Part shown: in pieces, positions 49,708 to 61,628 of the stretch
How the letters are laid out: each line of letters starts with the position of its first letter
Numbering within the stretch: the stretch's first letter is position 1
NCBI GenBank assembly: GCA_001430745.1
Contig: KQ482057.1
Location: forward strand, 482,818-546,817
Direction of reading: 5' to 3'
DNA length: 64,000 nucleotides
Source: Auxenochlorella pyrenoidosa
Lineage: Eukaryota > Chlorophyta > Trebouxiophyceae > Chlorellales > Chlorellaceae
Position numbers and translations under genes: made by a program
The notes under the pieces: model-generated
Seen by the model: only the letters and a program-made list of their open reading frames with translations
Database searches by the model: none
What the model was told of the DNA's origin: nothing

Positions 49708-50334
49708 CTGCATGCACAGAGGGCAGGCAAGTTGTGAGGGAAGCACAGAGAGGGGGGCCGATGTGGCGGCGGTGGGCGGGCTCCCGTTGGTGCTGTCACA
49801 GGCCAGGCTGGGGCGCACTGCAGCAGGCCAATACCCCGCTGCTAGCCGTCGACGAGCTGATGAGACGGCGGGGAGGGGCTGTGCACGGTCCCAAGCTGAT
49901 CACGATCCGGCTTACGTTGTGGGGCCCAAAGCGCGTCTCGGATCAGACCGAGCTCCGCTGGCCACTGCCGTGCTGCAAGCTTCTGTGCTAGGGAAACCTG
50001 GCCCGGTGCTGGCCAGCTCCGTGCTCTCTGCAAGCGTGCTGCAGGGCTTCCAGGAATCTTGCGATGATGGTGGTGATCGGGGCGGGGCCAGCCCTCAGTC
50101 GTGAAGAGAGTTTGCTGCTGGCCGTGCTGCGCCACCGCCTTGTGCCTCGCTCGCTGCTGTAGCCCCCATTTTCGTCATGCGCTCGACGAGACTGCACACC
50201 GTCGATGCTGCTGCGATCCGGCAGCTGTGATCGGCAGCCAAAGAAGAGCTCCGTTTGAAGAGCCGCTGTCAAGCTGTTCTTGCCCCACCTAGAGCTTACT
50301 CGTGGAGTCAACTGGGACGAACAAAGGGCGCAGC
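49708..50334. other. Divergent promoter region PAA1 / SAC3B
   Basis: About 630 bp; no exon recognised. An ATG at 50302 is in frame with SAC3B and could add 11 residues. Confidence 0.5.
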
Positions 50335-53300
50335 ATGTGGCCGCAGCAAAGCTTTGGGCAGACGACGCGCGCAGCAGGTCCGCCGCCTGCGTGGGGCGCT
50401 GCAGCCGCAGCCCCGTCGCCTGTAGCGCAGCAGCTGCAACCGGGATTTGGACAGCAGCCTGCCGGATTCAACCAACCTGCAGGGTTTGGACAGCAGCCTG
50501 CAGGGTTCGCACAGCCTTCGGTTGGGTTTGGCACCCAGCAGCAGCAGCAGCCACCCAGCGGCTTTGCCCAGTCTGGCCAAGCAGCTTTTGGTCAGCAGCA
50601 ACAGCCAATGCAGGGAGCGGCAGCCCAGCCTGGCAGCGGCTTTGCCCAGTCTGGCCAAGCAGCTTTTGGTCAGCAGCAACAGCCAATGCAGGGAGCGGCA
50701 GCCCAGCCTGGCAGCGGCTTTACATCTGGCCNNNNNNNNNNNNNNNNNNNNNNNNNNNNNNNNNNNNNNNNNNNNNNNNNNNNNNNNNNNNNNNNNNNNN
50801 NNNNNNNNNNNNNNNNNNNNNNNNNNNNNNNNNNNNNNNNNNNNNNNNNNNNNNNNNNNNNNNNNNNNNNNNNNNNNNNNNNNNNNNNNNNNNNNNNNNN
50901 NNNNNNNNNNNNNNNNNNNNNNNNNNNNNNNNNNNNNNNNNNNNNNNNNNNNNNNNNNNNNNNNNNNNNNNNNNNNNNNNNNNNNNNNNNNNNNNNNNNN
51001 NNNNNNNNNNNNNNNNNNNNNNNNNNNNNNNNNNNNNNNNNNNNNNNNNNNNNNNNNNNNNNNNNNNNNNNNNNNNNNNNNNNNNNNNNNNNNNNNNNNN
51101 NNNNNNNNNNNNNNNNNNNNNNNNNNNNNNNNNNNNNNNNNNNNNNNNNNNNNNNNNNNNNNNNNNNNNNNNNNNNNNNNNNNNNNNNNNNNNNNNNNNN
51201 NNNNNNNNNNNNNNNNNNNNNNNNNNNNNNNNNNNNNNNNNNNNNNNNNNNNNNNNNNNNNNNNNNNNNNNNNNNNNNNNNNNNNNNNNNNNNNNNNNNN
51301 NNNNNNNNNNNNNNNNNNNNNNNNNNNNNNNNNNNNNNNNNNNNNNNNNNNNNNNNTGGTGGGCAGCCAGCGGCAGCCCAGCCTGGTAGTGGCTTTGCAT
51401 CTGGCCAAGGATTTGGTGTGCAGCCAGCAGCAGCCCAGCCTGGCAGCGGCTTTACATCTGGCCAAGGATTTGGTGGGCAGCCAGCGGCAGCCCAGCCTGG
51501 CAGCGGCTTTACATCTGGCCAAGGATTTGGTATGCAGCCAGCGGCAGCCCAGCCTGGCAGCAGCTTCAGGTTTGGCCAAGGCTTCAGTGCGCAGCAGCAG
51601 CAAGCAATTACGCCGCAGGTCACCCCTGGCCAATTCACATTTGGCAAGGGAGCACCGATAGCAGTGCAGCAGGCAGAGCGGCAGGAGACGCCAGGCAGTG
51701 GAGTGAGGTTCTCCTTTGGCGCGGCACAGCGCAAAAAGCCGGCAAAACCATCGGTGGCTGCTTCTGCAGCGGCAGAACAGGCAGGCGAAGAGGAGGAGAT
51801 GGTGAGCGTAGTGATGGTTATGATTTGGCCAATATGCAGGCTTTCTGTCTGAAGAGAGCAGCCATGGCTTTTACCCTGCCCACCCCTGTGTGCTCTCCTG
51901 GGTTGCTTCTGCTCCTTGGCCCTGCAGATGGACGAGTCTGCACTGGCTGCTGCCAAGGCTGCTGCCCTGGCCAGCATGCCCAAATTTGGTGGCGGGGCCG
52001 CCCGGGCTGCACCCGCTAAACCAGCAGCAGCGCCCCCACCGCCCCCACCGAGGGCAACACGGCGCGGTGCTGGCGATGCTACTGGGGCAGGCTCAGCAGG
52101 CGGGAAGATTGATGCAGAAGAGGAGGCGCGAAGGGCGCAGCGGGCATCCCGTTTTGGCGCGCCTCCAACAGCCCCAGCAGCACCTGCTGCTGTGGTACCG
52201 CGGGCGCCTGCTGCGCCACAGGGTGCGCTGACGTGGCCGGTGTCGGCTGCTGGGCCGGCCCTAAGCGCTGGAGGCGGCGAAGATGCAGGGGAAGACGATG
52301 GTGAGGATAATAATAATTGCAGTGAAGGAGGCATGGCATCTGTTCTGCTTCAGAGCACAGATGCGTAGGACCCGGAACGAACCATGGCCACGGCCATGCT
52401 CCCTGCCTTTGCCGCGCCCTGCTCTGGCTGCAGAGGGCGAGGGGGGAATACGTGCAGGCGCAATTGTAGGGACCTGCGAGGAGATGTGCCCTGCTCCAGA
52501 GCGGGAGCGCCGCGGCCGGCTCAGCGACATTCAGGTCAGCCTTTTTTGTATCTACTGAGGCGTTGTTACCGAGCTTTCACAGACCAAGGCGCCCCATTGA
52601 GCGTGACAGCGCAGTTCTGAGACTGTGCCTGTGTAGCCATGAAGTAGCTGACTCAGTTTTTCACTGTTCCTGCAGATCTTTGAGCGGCCCGACCCCAACA
52701 ATGCTGCCCTGACCAGCGCTCAGCTTGCAGTCAAGCGCTTTGCTCGCACGGTGAGCCTGCTGGAATGCCCTGCTTCTGCAGGAAGCGGGGGATTGCAGCG
52801 CACCTGTGATAATCGGAGATGCAACGCAGGATGTGGCAGGGCTAAGCTCTTTTTTTCCTGCAGGTTTGATACCAAAACGAAATAGTCGCAGCGCTGCCGA
52901 TCAACAAGCAAGCATGCCCTGCGGCTTCCTCTCATTCTGCTTTGCAAGACATGGTGACTGCTATCCATTGGCGCAGATTGACGAAAGCAACAATGCACCA
53001 GAGTTTTTCCGCACACGCGGTGCACTCACTCGCACTATGCAGCACCTCCGCAATCTGCTGGACAGGCAAGTGTCCTCTTGAAGCGTTCAGTAGCCACGGA
53101 AGCTTGCGCGTGCATGTTACGCTTTTGAATCTGGAACTTTTGTGGACTCCTGGGAGAAGTCATTGTCCTGTGCCTGCATGTCCTTGACTTGATCTGACTT
53201 ACAGAGCGGGTTAGGAGCCAGCAAGGCTCATACACGCAAATCAGCGGCGGTGAACAAAGCAGTCGTGCATGAATGCGGCAACCTGGGTCTGGTCGTGTGA

Positions 53301-56300
53301 CAGAAGCAAAGCACGGATTGGGGCAAGCTCAAGACGTTTTTGCACCGTACTCGCTCACACTTGAATACTTGTGTTCTGCCACCATGCAGGCAGGATGCGC
53401 GGCTGGGCCTGATCCACAAGTTCCTGTGGGACCGCTACCGCTCAGTGCGCCAGGATCTGTACATCCAAGGAATGGACGTGAGTTTCCTATGAGCCAAGTG
53501 TGAGACCCACTGCAAACCAGAGCATGGCAGCTTGAGCAATCCATGCATGTGTCATGACATTTTGCCCCTGAGCACTATCTAGACTTGCTGTGTTGTTCAA
53601 CTTGTTTGGTTGGTTGATCTGTCGCCAAAAGTGATCACTGGTCGATTTCCTTTTTAGACGGGGTCCCTGCCGACTTTCCCGTGCCAAAAAGATACGATCC
53701 TCTTCTGTGTTGATCATACATTGCGCTTGCAGGACGAGTTCTCTGTGAACATTTATGAGGAGGTGGTGCGCTTCCACCTGCTGTCTGAGCATGAGCTGTG
53801 CGAGGAGGAGGCATCCAGTGAGCTGGGTCTGGGTTGATTTTCTTGACTTGCACCCAGGTGTACGCTGGACAGGTGTTTGTGTCCTCTCCACAGTGTGCTC
53901 CACTTCCTCATGTTTGAGAAAGTGTTATTTGCAAGGGGGAATAGCAGTGAGGATTCTCTCTGTAACTTCTGTGTTCTGCTGTGCCTGCTGCAGACAAGCC
54001 ACGTCTCACCAAACTTGGCCGAACTGCCTCTGGGGCCTTGCATGTTCAGCATCATTATGAGCTCAAAACGCATGCACCGCACATGCCGTTTCACCCCATG
54101 TCCGTGCAGTCACCGAGATGGAGGGCTTCAACTCACACCTAAACATGGAGCAGATGAACAAGGCTCTGATTTCTCTCAACGACATGTACAACAAGCTTGC
54201 GGCTGCAGGGCGGCCTGGTCAAAATGGTGCGCAGTCGATGCTTGTTACATGTTGCAGTCTGTTGTGGGGCCTTGACACTGGCAGGCCATTCCTTCAATTT
54301 CCAGACATGTGAATGCCGCCCGCATGTCCATCTTCATCGAATGTGTGTGCAGAGGCCGAGTTCCGCGCTTACCACCTTCTCAGCCTGATGGGGCAGCATG
54401 GAAAGTTCAAGGGCGACCAGCAGGCTTTCCTCTCTATGCTACAGGCAAGGGCCCTTATAGCTTTGCAGGACATCGATTGACTGTGAAGAGCTAGTCACAA
54501 TGGAAAATTGCTGCTGAATGGCGTGCCCTTCAATTGGCCGCTTCAAGTGCACTGCGCAACATGCAGGGAGTGCCAAGTGACTTGACCATTATCCTCCTTT
54601 TTTTGCAGGCCATGCGTCCGGAAGTGCGTGGCTCCTCACCTATCCAGTGGGTGCTCAAGCTGCAGGTGAGGCAACAGTCTTGTTAAATACCAGATCTGAT
54701 GCAGCCAGGGTTGTAAGTCTGATAAATGGATGACACAGCCAAGTGAGATGCAAATGTGCTGCAACAATCAGCACCCTACCTCATGTGGTGGGAATCGGTT
54801 GTGTCCCTGCTTTGCAGCGCGCGTTTGCGGCCAACAACTTTGTGCGCTTCTTCGCGTTGGTGCGTCAGGCGCCCTACCTGCTGGCCTGCCTGTCTCACAT
54901 CTACTTTGGCCAGGTGCGCTCCATGCGTTGTTGTGGAGAGTTATGTTGTCGAAGTCAGGAGTGCATGACGAGAATGTTCCGGAGGCGTCAATACCAAGAA
55001 TGGAATGGCCAGGCGGTGTTAAAAAGCATTTCAAACAACAGGCATTTATGAAACAAGCTCACCTCAATGGTGCCAAGCTCACTTTCCATGCTCGTAATCA
55101 CTGGCCCTGCACACCTTTTCTCGTGCTCACGCACCCTGCCGCCCAGGTCCGCGCCCGCGCGCTGCGTGTGCTTGCCGACACGCTGGCACCCAAGGCTGAC
55201 ATGCCCATCGCTGTGGAGCTCAGCTGGCTGGTGGTGAGGCTTGCACAAGGTTGTATGTCCATGCAGGAATATGGGAGCTAACCAGGCAGCCGCATCGATT
55301 CATTTCAAGTGCAACATTCCGTTAAGCCATGATGCAGCGTGTTTTCACAACATGCCTTGCTTGCTGCCTGCAGGATACGCTGATACTTGACAATTTGGAG
55401 CAGGCGCAGCAGCTATGCACCATGCATGGCTATGAGACAAGCGCACAGGGCGGCGTGCCAGTGGCGCTCCTCGTGAAGGTGTGACCGTGTGGCAGGGGTG
55501 GGACTAAGGGAATGCACGGAGTCTCTCAGCGCCCTCTGCTCCCTCACATTCCGGCCTCAGCATGGCATACACTTTAACATCATGACAGTTCACGTTTGCC
55601 AATTTGCCAGGCAAGCATTCCTGCCTTCGCAAGCCCTGCAGGGAGCATATGTCGACCCGCCTCCACCGGTGCCGCGCAGGCGCAGCAAGCTCATCACCAG
55701 CATGGCACCCGCCACGCGCAGGTATTTCTTGAGCTTTGAGGTCCTGTACCGTCCTGTTGCATGGTCAACCCAAAGGACGCCAGAAACGCTGGCATCCTTT
55801 TCAGGCATTGATTTTCAAATCTTACCCCACAGCTTTGGTATTGCCTCAGATGAAATACCTGCCGCCTTGATGCAGCCTGGCCGTCACCACGCCTGCCTTG
55901 CCCCCCATGTCGGCTGAGGAGGCTGCCCAGATGGAGCAGCAGAGGCAGGAGGCTCTGCAGCAGTTGCGAGAAGGGGAGGCCCTGCGCATGCAGCAACTAG
56001 AAGATGAGCAGAGGCAGCGCCAGGCAGCAGTGGTGGCAGCAGCAGCAACGGCGGCAGCAGAGCAGGACAGACAGTGGCAAGAGGCAGAAGCTGCCCGGTA
56101 AGCAAGAAGCACGATGGAATGGATTAGTGGTGCTCGAGTGCACCGACCATGTCCGCTTGTGTTTCTGCAGCTCACTGCCCTGCTGAGCATGATCTATTGC
56201 TGTCTTCTTTGTGTATGCTGCAGGCTTGCTGAAGACGAGCGGCGGCGCAAACAGGAGCAGGTGGCACAGGTGCAGCGGCAGCAGGCCCTGCTCCTGCAGC

Positions 56301-59300
56301 AGCAGGAGGAGCGGCGGCGGTGGCTCGAAGCAGAGGAGCGGCAGCGGGAACAAGAGTTATTGCTGCAGCAGCGGGAAGCTGAGCGGCAACAACTACTGGC
56401 ACAGCAGCGTCTGGCGGAGCAGCGGCAGCATGAAGCAGAAGAACTTGAGCGGCAGCGGCGGTGAGCGTTTGGATAGGTGGCAGAGAAGTACGCTTACAGC
56501 AGTGTACCTTTGGTGCTGTTCATTTCATTGTCTACACATCTGCTTTGTGCTGAACAGCGGACAGCCAACAGTGGTGTTTCGTGCATTTTGCTGCCTTCTG
56601 CAGGTTGGCAGCTGTGGAGGCTGAGCGGCGCCGTCAAGAGGAGGAGCGGCGCCGGCTAGCAGAGCTGGAGCGCCAGCGGCAGGAGGAATTGCTGCGCCTT
56701 GAGGTGCATTTATAATCCTTTTCAGCTAGAACTAAGCAACCGTGTGCTTTACTAACACGGCATGTACAGAGGGAGCGACTGCAGCTTGCAGCTGCAACCC
56801 GCCGACCAATCTCATCATTCTGTGTACCCTCTCAACTTTGCCATGCTCATCTTGCCATGCTCATCGAAAATTGGATATGTTTTCTGCAGGAGGAACGGCG
56901 TGCACGGCGGGAGGCCAAGCAGAGACGAGCTATTCAGAGATTTTACTTGGCGCGCTGGCGGCAAGAGACGCGCAGGTATTGCTGAACATTTCATGTGACT
57001 GGCACCCTTGTTCAGTGTCCTTCATTGTTTGAATTGCAGTGACAGGCAGTGACAGCCACAGGAACACGCTTCCTAACTTTGTGCGCGCCTGGTTCGGCGC
57101 ACCAACTGCTTACCCTGCCTTGCTGCCTTGCAGGCGCATTGAGGAGCGTGAGCGGCAGGCGCGGCTGGCGACAAATCTCAAGGCCTGCAGAGTGGGCATG
57201 GCTAGCAAGGCACGTATTCTTTTGCTCTGCTGCATATCAATGGGACATCCTTCGTTCTGTTGGACATGATGCCTGCATAGCATGCAAAATTTGCTTCCCT
57301 GATCCTTGTTCTGCAGGCTGCCAGAGCCGAGGCAGCAGTGGCTTCTGAGCTTAAGGATTTGCACTTGAATGGCAGCGAGGCAGCAGCAGGTGAATCTGCA
57401 GCTAGCATGCAGCAGACAGCGCACCTGGCAGCCAGAGGCGCCATCGATTTGGCCGCAGTCGTGGCACCTCTGCTGCTGCAGCGAAGCCCAGCAGCTCGCA
57501 ACCTGTATTGGAAGGTTGTGCTGGCGCCGGTGGCCTGGGTTGCCAGCGGGTGCTCGTCAACAGAGCTGAAGATGCTGCAGCATCTGCACAGCTGGCTGGC
57601 CCTACAGCTGCAGTGCGGGCGGCCTGTACCCACAGCTGCTCCAGGCTTTGTCTATGTGGAAGGGCCAGTGTCGCTGCCTGTACCTGCACGCAGCAGCAGC
57701 AGCGCAGCAGGGGAGTTGACCATGTGCCTGGCCAGCCCTAGCGGCAGCAGCACTGGCACCAGCGCGGCAAGCACAGCCCTGGCAGGCGCCTCGGGCGTAG
57801 TCATGGCAGTTGCTGGAAGTAGCGCGGATGGAGGCAGCCTGCAGCAGTGGCAGCCACTGCTTAGCAGCATACGCACCCCTCTGCCCACCCTCCTGCTAGC
57901 TGGCAACGAGGCAGAAGCCCAGCAGTGGCGGCAGGCTGTTGCCGCAGGCACGCTCACCTTCCCGGGTCCTGCGCTGGTTCACTGCGTACAAGAGGGAGCA
58001 GCAGCAGGCAGCAGCAGCTCTGGCCAGGCCAGAAGCAGCATACAGAAACGAAGCGCGCCTGCAGGCTACAGCAGGCAGCAGCTGGTGCAGGGGCTTCGCT
58101 GGCTGGCAGCCCAGGCACCTCCCCAGCCGGTCCTCAAGGTGAGAAGTGGCAATGGCTTTTCTGGCTGCATATTTTTATTGTTATGCTCAATGAGGAGAAC
58201 CGCACTGCGTATTTCATGCATGAAATCGGCTTTCATCAAGGTCCTAGTGCCCATGGCTTGGATCGCTGCCTGCTGTGCAGGTGGTACCTGTTGAGGTGCT
58301 GGCGCGGGATGCATTTGCCGCCACTTCCTTGCCAGTGCAGCGCTCGCCAGCTGCGGCCGCAGGCGGCCTTGCTGCAGCGCAGCTGTTGTGCACGGCGCTG
58401 CAGCAGGCATTGAGAATAGTGGCCCGGGCAGCAGAGTAAGCCCCGGGCTGAAGTGCGGGAAAAGGGGCGCTGCTTTATGGGTCCTATGGTAGTCTGCAAT
58501 ATCTGTTTTCAGTATCTGTCAGGTGACATGCCATCCCTATGGCTCTGTCGTGCTCGCCTCAGGTTTACGCAGAGCAGCGGAGCCGCAGCTTGGCGGTGGC
58601 CGCCACCTGAACTGGCGCCGCTGCCACTACAGCGCTGGCACGATGGCAGCGCGCTACCTGCCACTACAGCTGCGCTACAGCGGCTGCACCCAGAGCCTGC
58701 AGATCTGCTCCGGGTGGCTGAAGGTAGGCATGCAGGGTTTATTAGTTGGGAAATAATTTTGCAAGACCACTCCCAATCAGCTGGTGAGGCCCATTTTCTG
58801 TCATACTGTTGCTGCCTGCATGTAAGCCTGCTCAATGTTCAGTTCTGCGCCCTTTCCCTGCGCAGGTGGCACGCTGCAGGCGCTGCGCGTGGCTGCACAC
58901 CTGCAGCTGGCATCCCTTGAGGCAGAACACCTACCACCGCTGGTCGTGCCTGTTGAAGTGGAGCAGTGGGTGGAGAAGCAACTTGTAGCAGCCAAGGCAG
59001 CTGCGCCACCAGCAGTACCAGCTGCGCTGCTGGCCGTCACACGGCAACAGCAGCAGCAGCGGCAGCAGCAGCGCAGCGGCACTCCTAGCGTGCTGCAGAA
59101 GCGCAAGTGGCAAGCAGGCTCTCCGCCCAGCTCTGCAAGCCTCCCTGCACCCGCCAGTGCTGCACCTGCGCGCAGTTGGGCAGCTGTCGTGGCCGGCAGG
59201 CCTGCAGCAGCGGCGGCAGATTTCCAGCAGCCTGCAGCACCTGCCATTGGCAAAACCTCCTGGCAGCAACTGAAAGAGCAACTGGCAGCAGAGCAGCAGC

Positions 59301-59569
59301 AGGAGCTGGGCCTGCAGGAGCATGCGGTGCTCGCAGCCACGGACATGCTGCCGCCAGGAGGGCAGCGTATTGTTAGCAGTGTCGACAATATGCATGGCGG
59401 CATTGTGAGCGCTGACCTGAGAGCACCACCGGCGGCAGCCGCAGAAGCGGCAGCAGCAGCAGCAGCAGAGCCCAGCACCAGCAGGCCGTCGCTGCTACAG
59501 CGGTTGAAGCAGGACGTCATGGCAGAGCGCGCGGCCACAGAGCGGCTGGTGCGGATTGCTCTGACGTGA
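50335..59569 (+). CDS. SAC3B: SAC3/GANP family protein B, TREX-2 mRNA-export scaffold, with FG repeats
   Basis: Twenty-three exons: 50335-51801 (with gap), 51928-52300, 52434-52534, 52676-52750, 52977-53065, 53390-53477, 53733-53817, 54110-54236, 54353-54444, 54609-54664, 54818-54913, 55147-55233, 55374-55478, 55642-55721, 55876-56097, 56224-56460, 56604-56703, 56890-56975, 57134-57209, 57317-58138, 58281-58435, 58563-58723, 58866-59569; 5484 nt with N, about 1827 aa. Order: nucleoporin-like FG repeats (1-470); SAC3/GANP domain (about 615-925) with [34 protein letters not shown] and [13 protein letters not shown]; long Arg/Gln/Glu coiled coil (about 970-1200); a C-terminal part with some MCM3AP character ([12 protein letters not shown]). 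It would link transcription to mRNA export at the nuclear pore. GC donors follow 53065, 54444 and 57209. The FG array length is unknown because of the gap. Confidence 0.92.
50560..50715 (+). repeat. Perfect 78-bp tandem duplication in the FG-repeat exon
   Basis: Two identical 78-bp units, 50560-50637 and 50638-50715, encode 26 residues each beginning [11 protein letters not shown] and ending AAAQPGS. Identity at the nuc­leotide level indicates a recent duplication. Confidence 0.95.
50732..51356. other. Assembly gap (625 N) in SAC3B FG-repeat coding exon
   Basis: Both flanks carry near-identical FG repeats in the same frame, so the gap is probably a collapsed or unresolved repeat array. 625 is not a multiple of three plus the observed phase by necessity, so its true length is not known. 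Confidence 0.85.
51357..51594 (+). repeat. Coding 57-bp FG repeat array, right part
   Basis: Four tandem units of about 57 bp encode the 19-residue motif [19 protein letters not shown], the last one degenerate. Continues from the gap. Confidence 0.9.
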
Positions 59570-59593
59570 AGGTTGCCCTGTGAGCACTCCATC

Positions 59594-59598
59594 TGTAA
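59594..59598 (+). terminator. Candidate TGTAA polyadenylation signal of SAC3B
   Basis: TGTAA 25 nt past the SAC3B stop codon; close for a poly(A) signal, so only a candidate. Confidence 0.3.
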
Positions 59599-59791
59599 GC
59601 CGCGGTATGCTCAAGCATTGTGAGGGCTGCTGCATGTGCTCGAGGCCTGTGATGCACAGGACCTGGGTGCCTGCCATGACTGCTTACAGCCCGAAGGGAG
59701 GGGCAGGGCGTGTCTGCCCCTAGCAGAACGGGAGGTGGACAGGCTTTTCTTCTATGCAAGCATGCAGGGGCGTCAGCTTACACCAGCGCGT

Positions 59792-60561
59792 TTACCCCAA
59801 ACCCATCATCATCCTCATCAACTCATCCACCTCTGCCTCCGGAGGCTCCTCCCGATCGAATTGGGGCGGCAGCCAGTAGACGCTCTCGGGCTCGACTGCT
59901 GCTGCAGCATCAAACGCTGCTGCCGGCTCCTCTCCTCCAGCAACGGTGCCGTTCCCAGCTGCTGTCCCAAAGTCACTGCTGCTCCAGGCTGCCACAGAAG
60001 CGCCCAGAGAGAAGCCAGGCAGGGCGCCGTGTGGGGTCAGGCTGCATGCGATGCTCGTCGTTTGTGAGAGCTGCGGGGTGACAGCGCCCAGGCTGCTGGC
60101 CGAGGCCGAGGGCGACAGCGCTTGTGCTGTGGGCGTGAGCCACCGCGACGAGCTCTCGTCGCTGCTGGCGTCGCCCTCCGCTGCGCCACCACCAGGTGCA
60201 CTCCTGGCCGACTGCTCCTGTTTTAGCTCCTGCACTTGCTTGCGGGCTGCCTTGGCTGCCTGCCGGTCCTGGCGCTGCCGCTCCCTTTCCTCTCTGGCCA
60301 GCCTCTCCTGCTCGGCAGCAAAGGTACTGGCTGGCTTGGCGTGCAGCCTGGCAGCAGCAGACGGGGCTGTCACAATGGGCTCTCTGCGCTGCACCACAAA
60401 AACTGACGATGTGTGCTGCTGCTGGGGTGCCGCAGCCGGCCTTTTGGCTGCCATGGCTGGCTTGGGCGGCAGGGCAGGCTTGGCAGCTGGCTTGGCAGCT
60501 GCCTGCGAGGCGGCCGCCGCCTTGCGCGCCTTCTGCACATCTGCAGTCACCATCTCCCCAT
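59792..60561 (-). CDS. Unrecognised protein, 3'-terminal exon
   Basis: I do not recognise this gene. The last exon runs from an acceptor (TATGTAG) at 60561 to the stop at 59792, beginning DGEMVTADVQKARKAAAA. It has an Ala/Lys/Pro-rich stretch, a motif VFVVQRREPIVTAPSAAA, a charged helix (EQERLAREERERQRQDRQAA, likely coiled coil), a Ser-rich region and an acidic end YWLPPQFDREEPPEAEVDEL. Earlier exons probably lie between 60700 and 61550 on the same strand: LPWRLLFGAPSIVDAQMA (about 60810-60757), PHELIATNGR (about 61000-60970) and INIEFQTCER (about 61160-61130). I could not join them with confidence. The gene is squeezed between the convergent SAC3B 3' end and the dynein 3' end. Confidence 0.45.
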
Positions 60562-61628
60562 CTACATAAGGTGAGGATGAGGACTGGGCAAGGGGCCAGT
60601 CGGAGGCACATGTTGGAGCAGCGCGTGGGCTGTTGGCCCTTCAGTCTCTGCAGCGGCAGTGGCAGCGGCCAACATCCTGGTGGCATGGCGGCATGCAATA
60701 GATCCCAGCTTGCCCCGAACCTTGGCACACGCAGCACTTGCGCAGGCACTGCCATTTGGGCATCTACGATGGAGGGCGCACCAAACAGAAGCCGCCATGG
60801 CAGTTGTAAGTGGAGCAGCGCAGTCACTAAGCCTTGGGTCTCAGGCGGTTCTGTGCAGCGGCCCCAAGATACACACACCAGGCTGCTCTGCAATGCCTGG
60901 CGTGATCACGAACACAATGCTTGCAGCAAATAAACAAGCGGGCGCAGGGTCTCTGCTGCTGCTCACCCTGCCGTTGGTGGCAATGAGCTCATGAGGCCTG
61001 CTTGAGGCCAGGAGCAATATGGCAAAATGGGCCGGCGGGGACAGCGGGGGCCCATGCACAGCGCCAGCGCGCCGTGGCGCTCTTCAAAAACAAAACCCAA
61101 TACTGTATCCACAGGACTAACCACGCATCGTTCGCAGGTCTGGAACTCAATGTTGATCTGTGCAAGGGAAGCAGGAGTTGGGCCACTCTCCTGGTGCAAG
61201 CAGGGGCAAGGCGGCGGTCATGGCAGCAGCAGCAGCGCCGGCAGGGGTAACTGACAGTCTGCGTAAGAGTATTTCAACAGATTGAACCTACGTGCTGACA
61301 TGCTGATTCTTGAGGGCCCTCACAGCTTTCCCCACGTATACATCGCCCCACGCTGGCTGTCCTCGGCTTTCAAGCTGCTCGGTGGGTGCTCGTTGGGAAC
61401 GTCTGCTTTCTGGAAGGAATCGGGCTGGTCACATCTGCGCTTTAAGTTGCTCCATCGGTAAATCCCCAGTCCAGAACTTGCCCAAAGTTCCACCATCCCC
61501 TACTTTGTTGTCCCGTCCTCAAGTCCCCTGCTGAATATGTCCACTTTCGGTCCTGCTTCTCAGACTGCTTCTCTGAGGAATCTTGACAAGGAAGCGAACT
61601 TGTGGCTGCTCTTTTTGCGGCCGCCACC
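60562..61628. other. Probable 5' exons and upstream region of the unrecognised minus-strand gene
   Basis: Holds the short exon-like minus-strand segments named in the previous entry and the dynein 3' flank (61560-61628). No start codon can be assigned; ATGs near 61302 and 61490 on the minus strand are candidates only. Confidence 0.3.

Noticed and set aside
50560..51594. CRISPR-like or satellite array
   Set aside because: The units are tandem without spacers, stay in one coding frame and encode FG repeats.
50670..52334. Long minus-strand frame of 554 codons
   Set aside because: It runs through 625 N and mirrors the FG repeats of SAC3B; GC-rich repeats give open antisense frames by chance.
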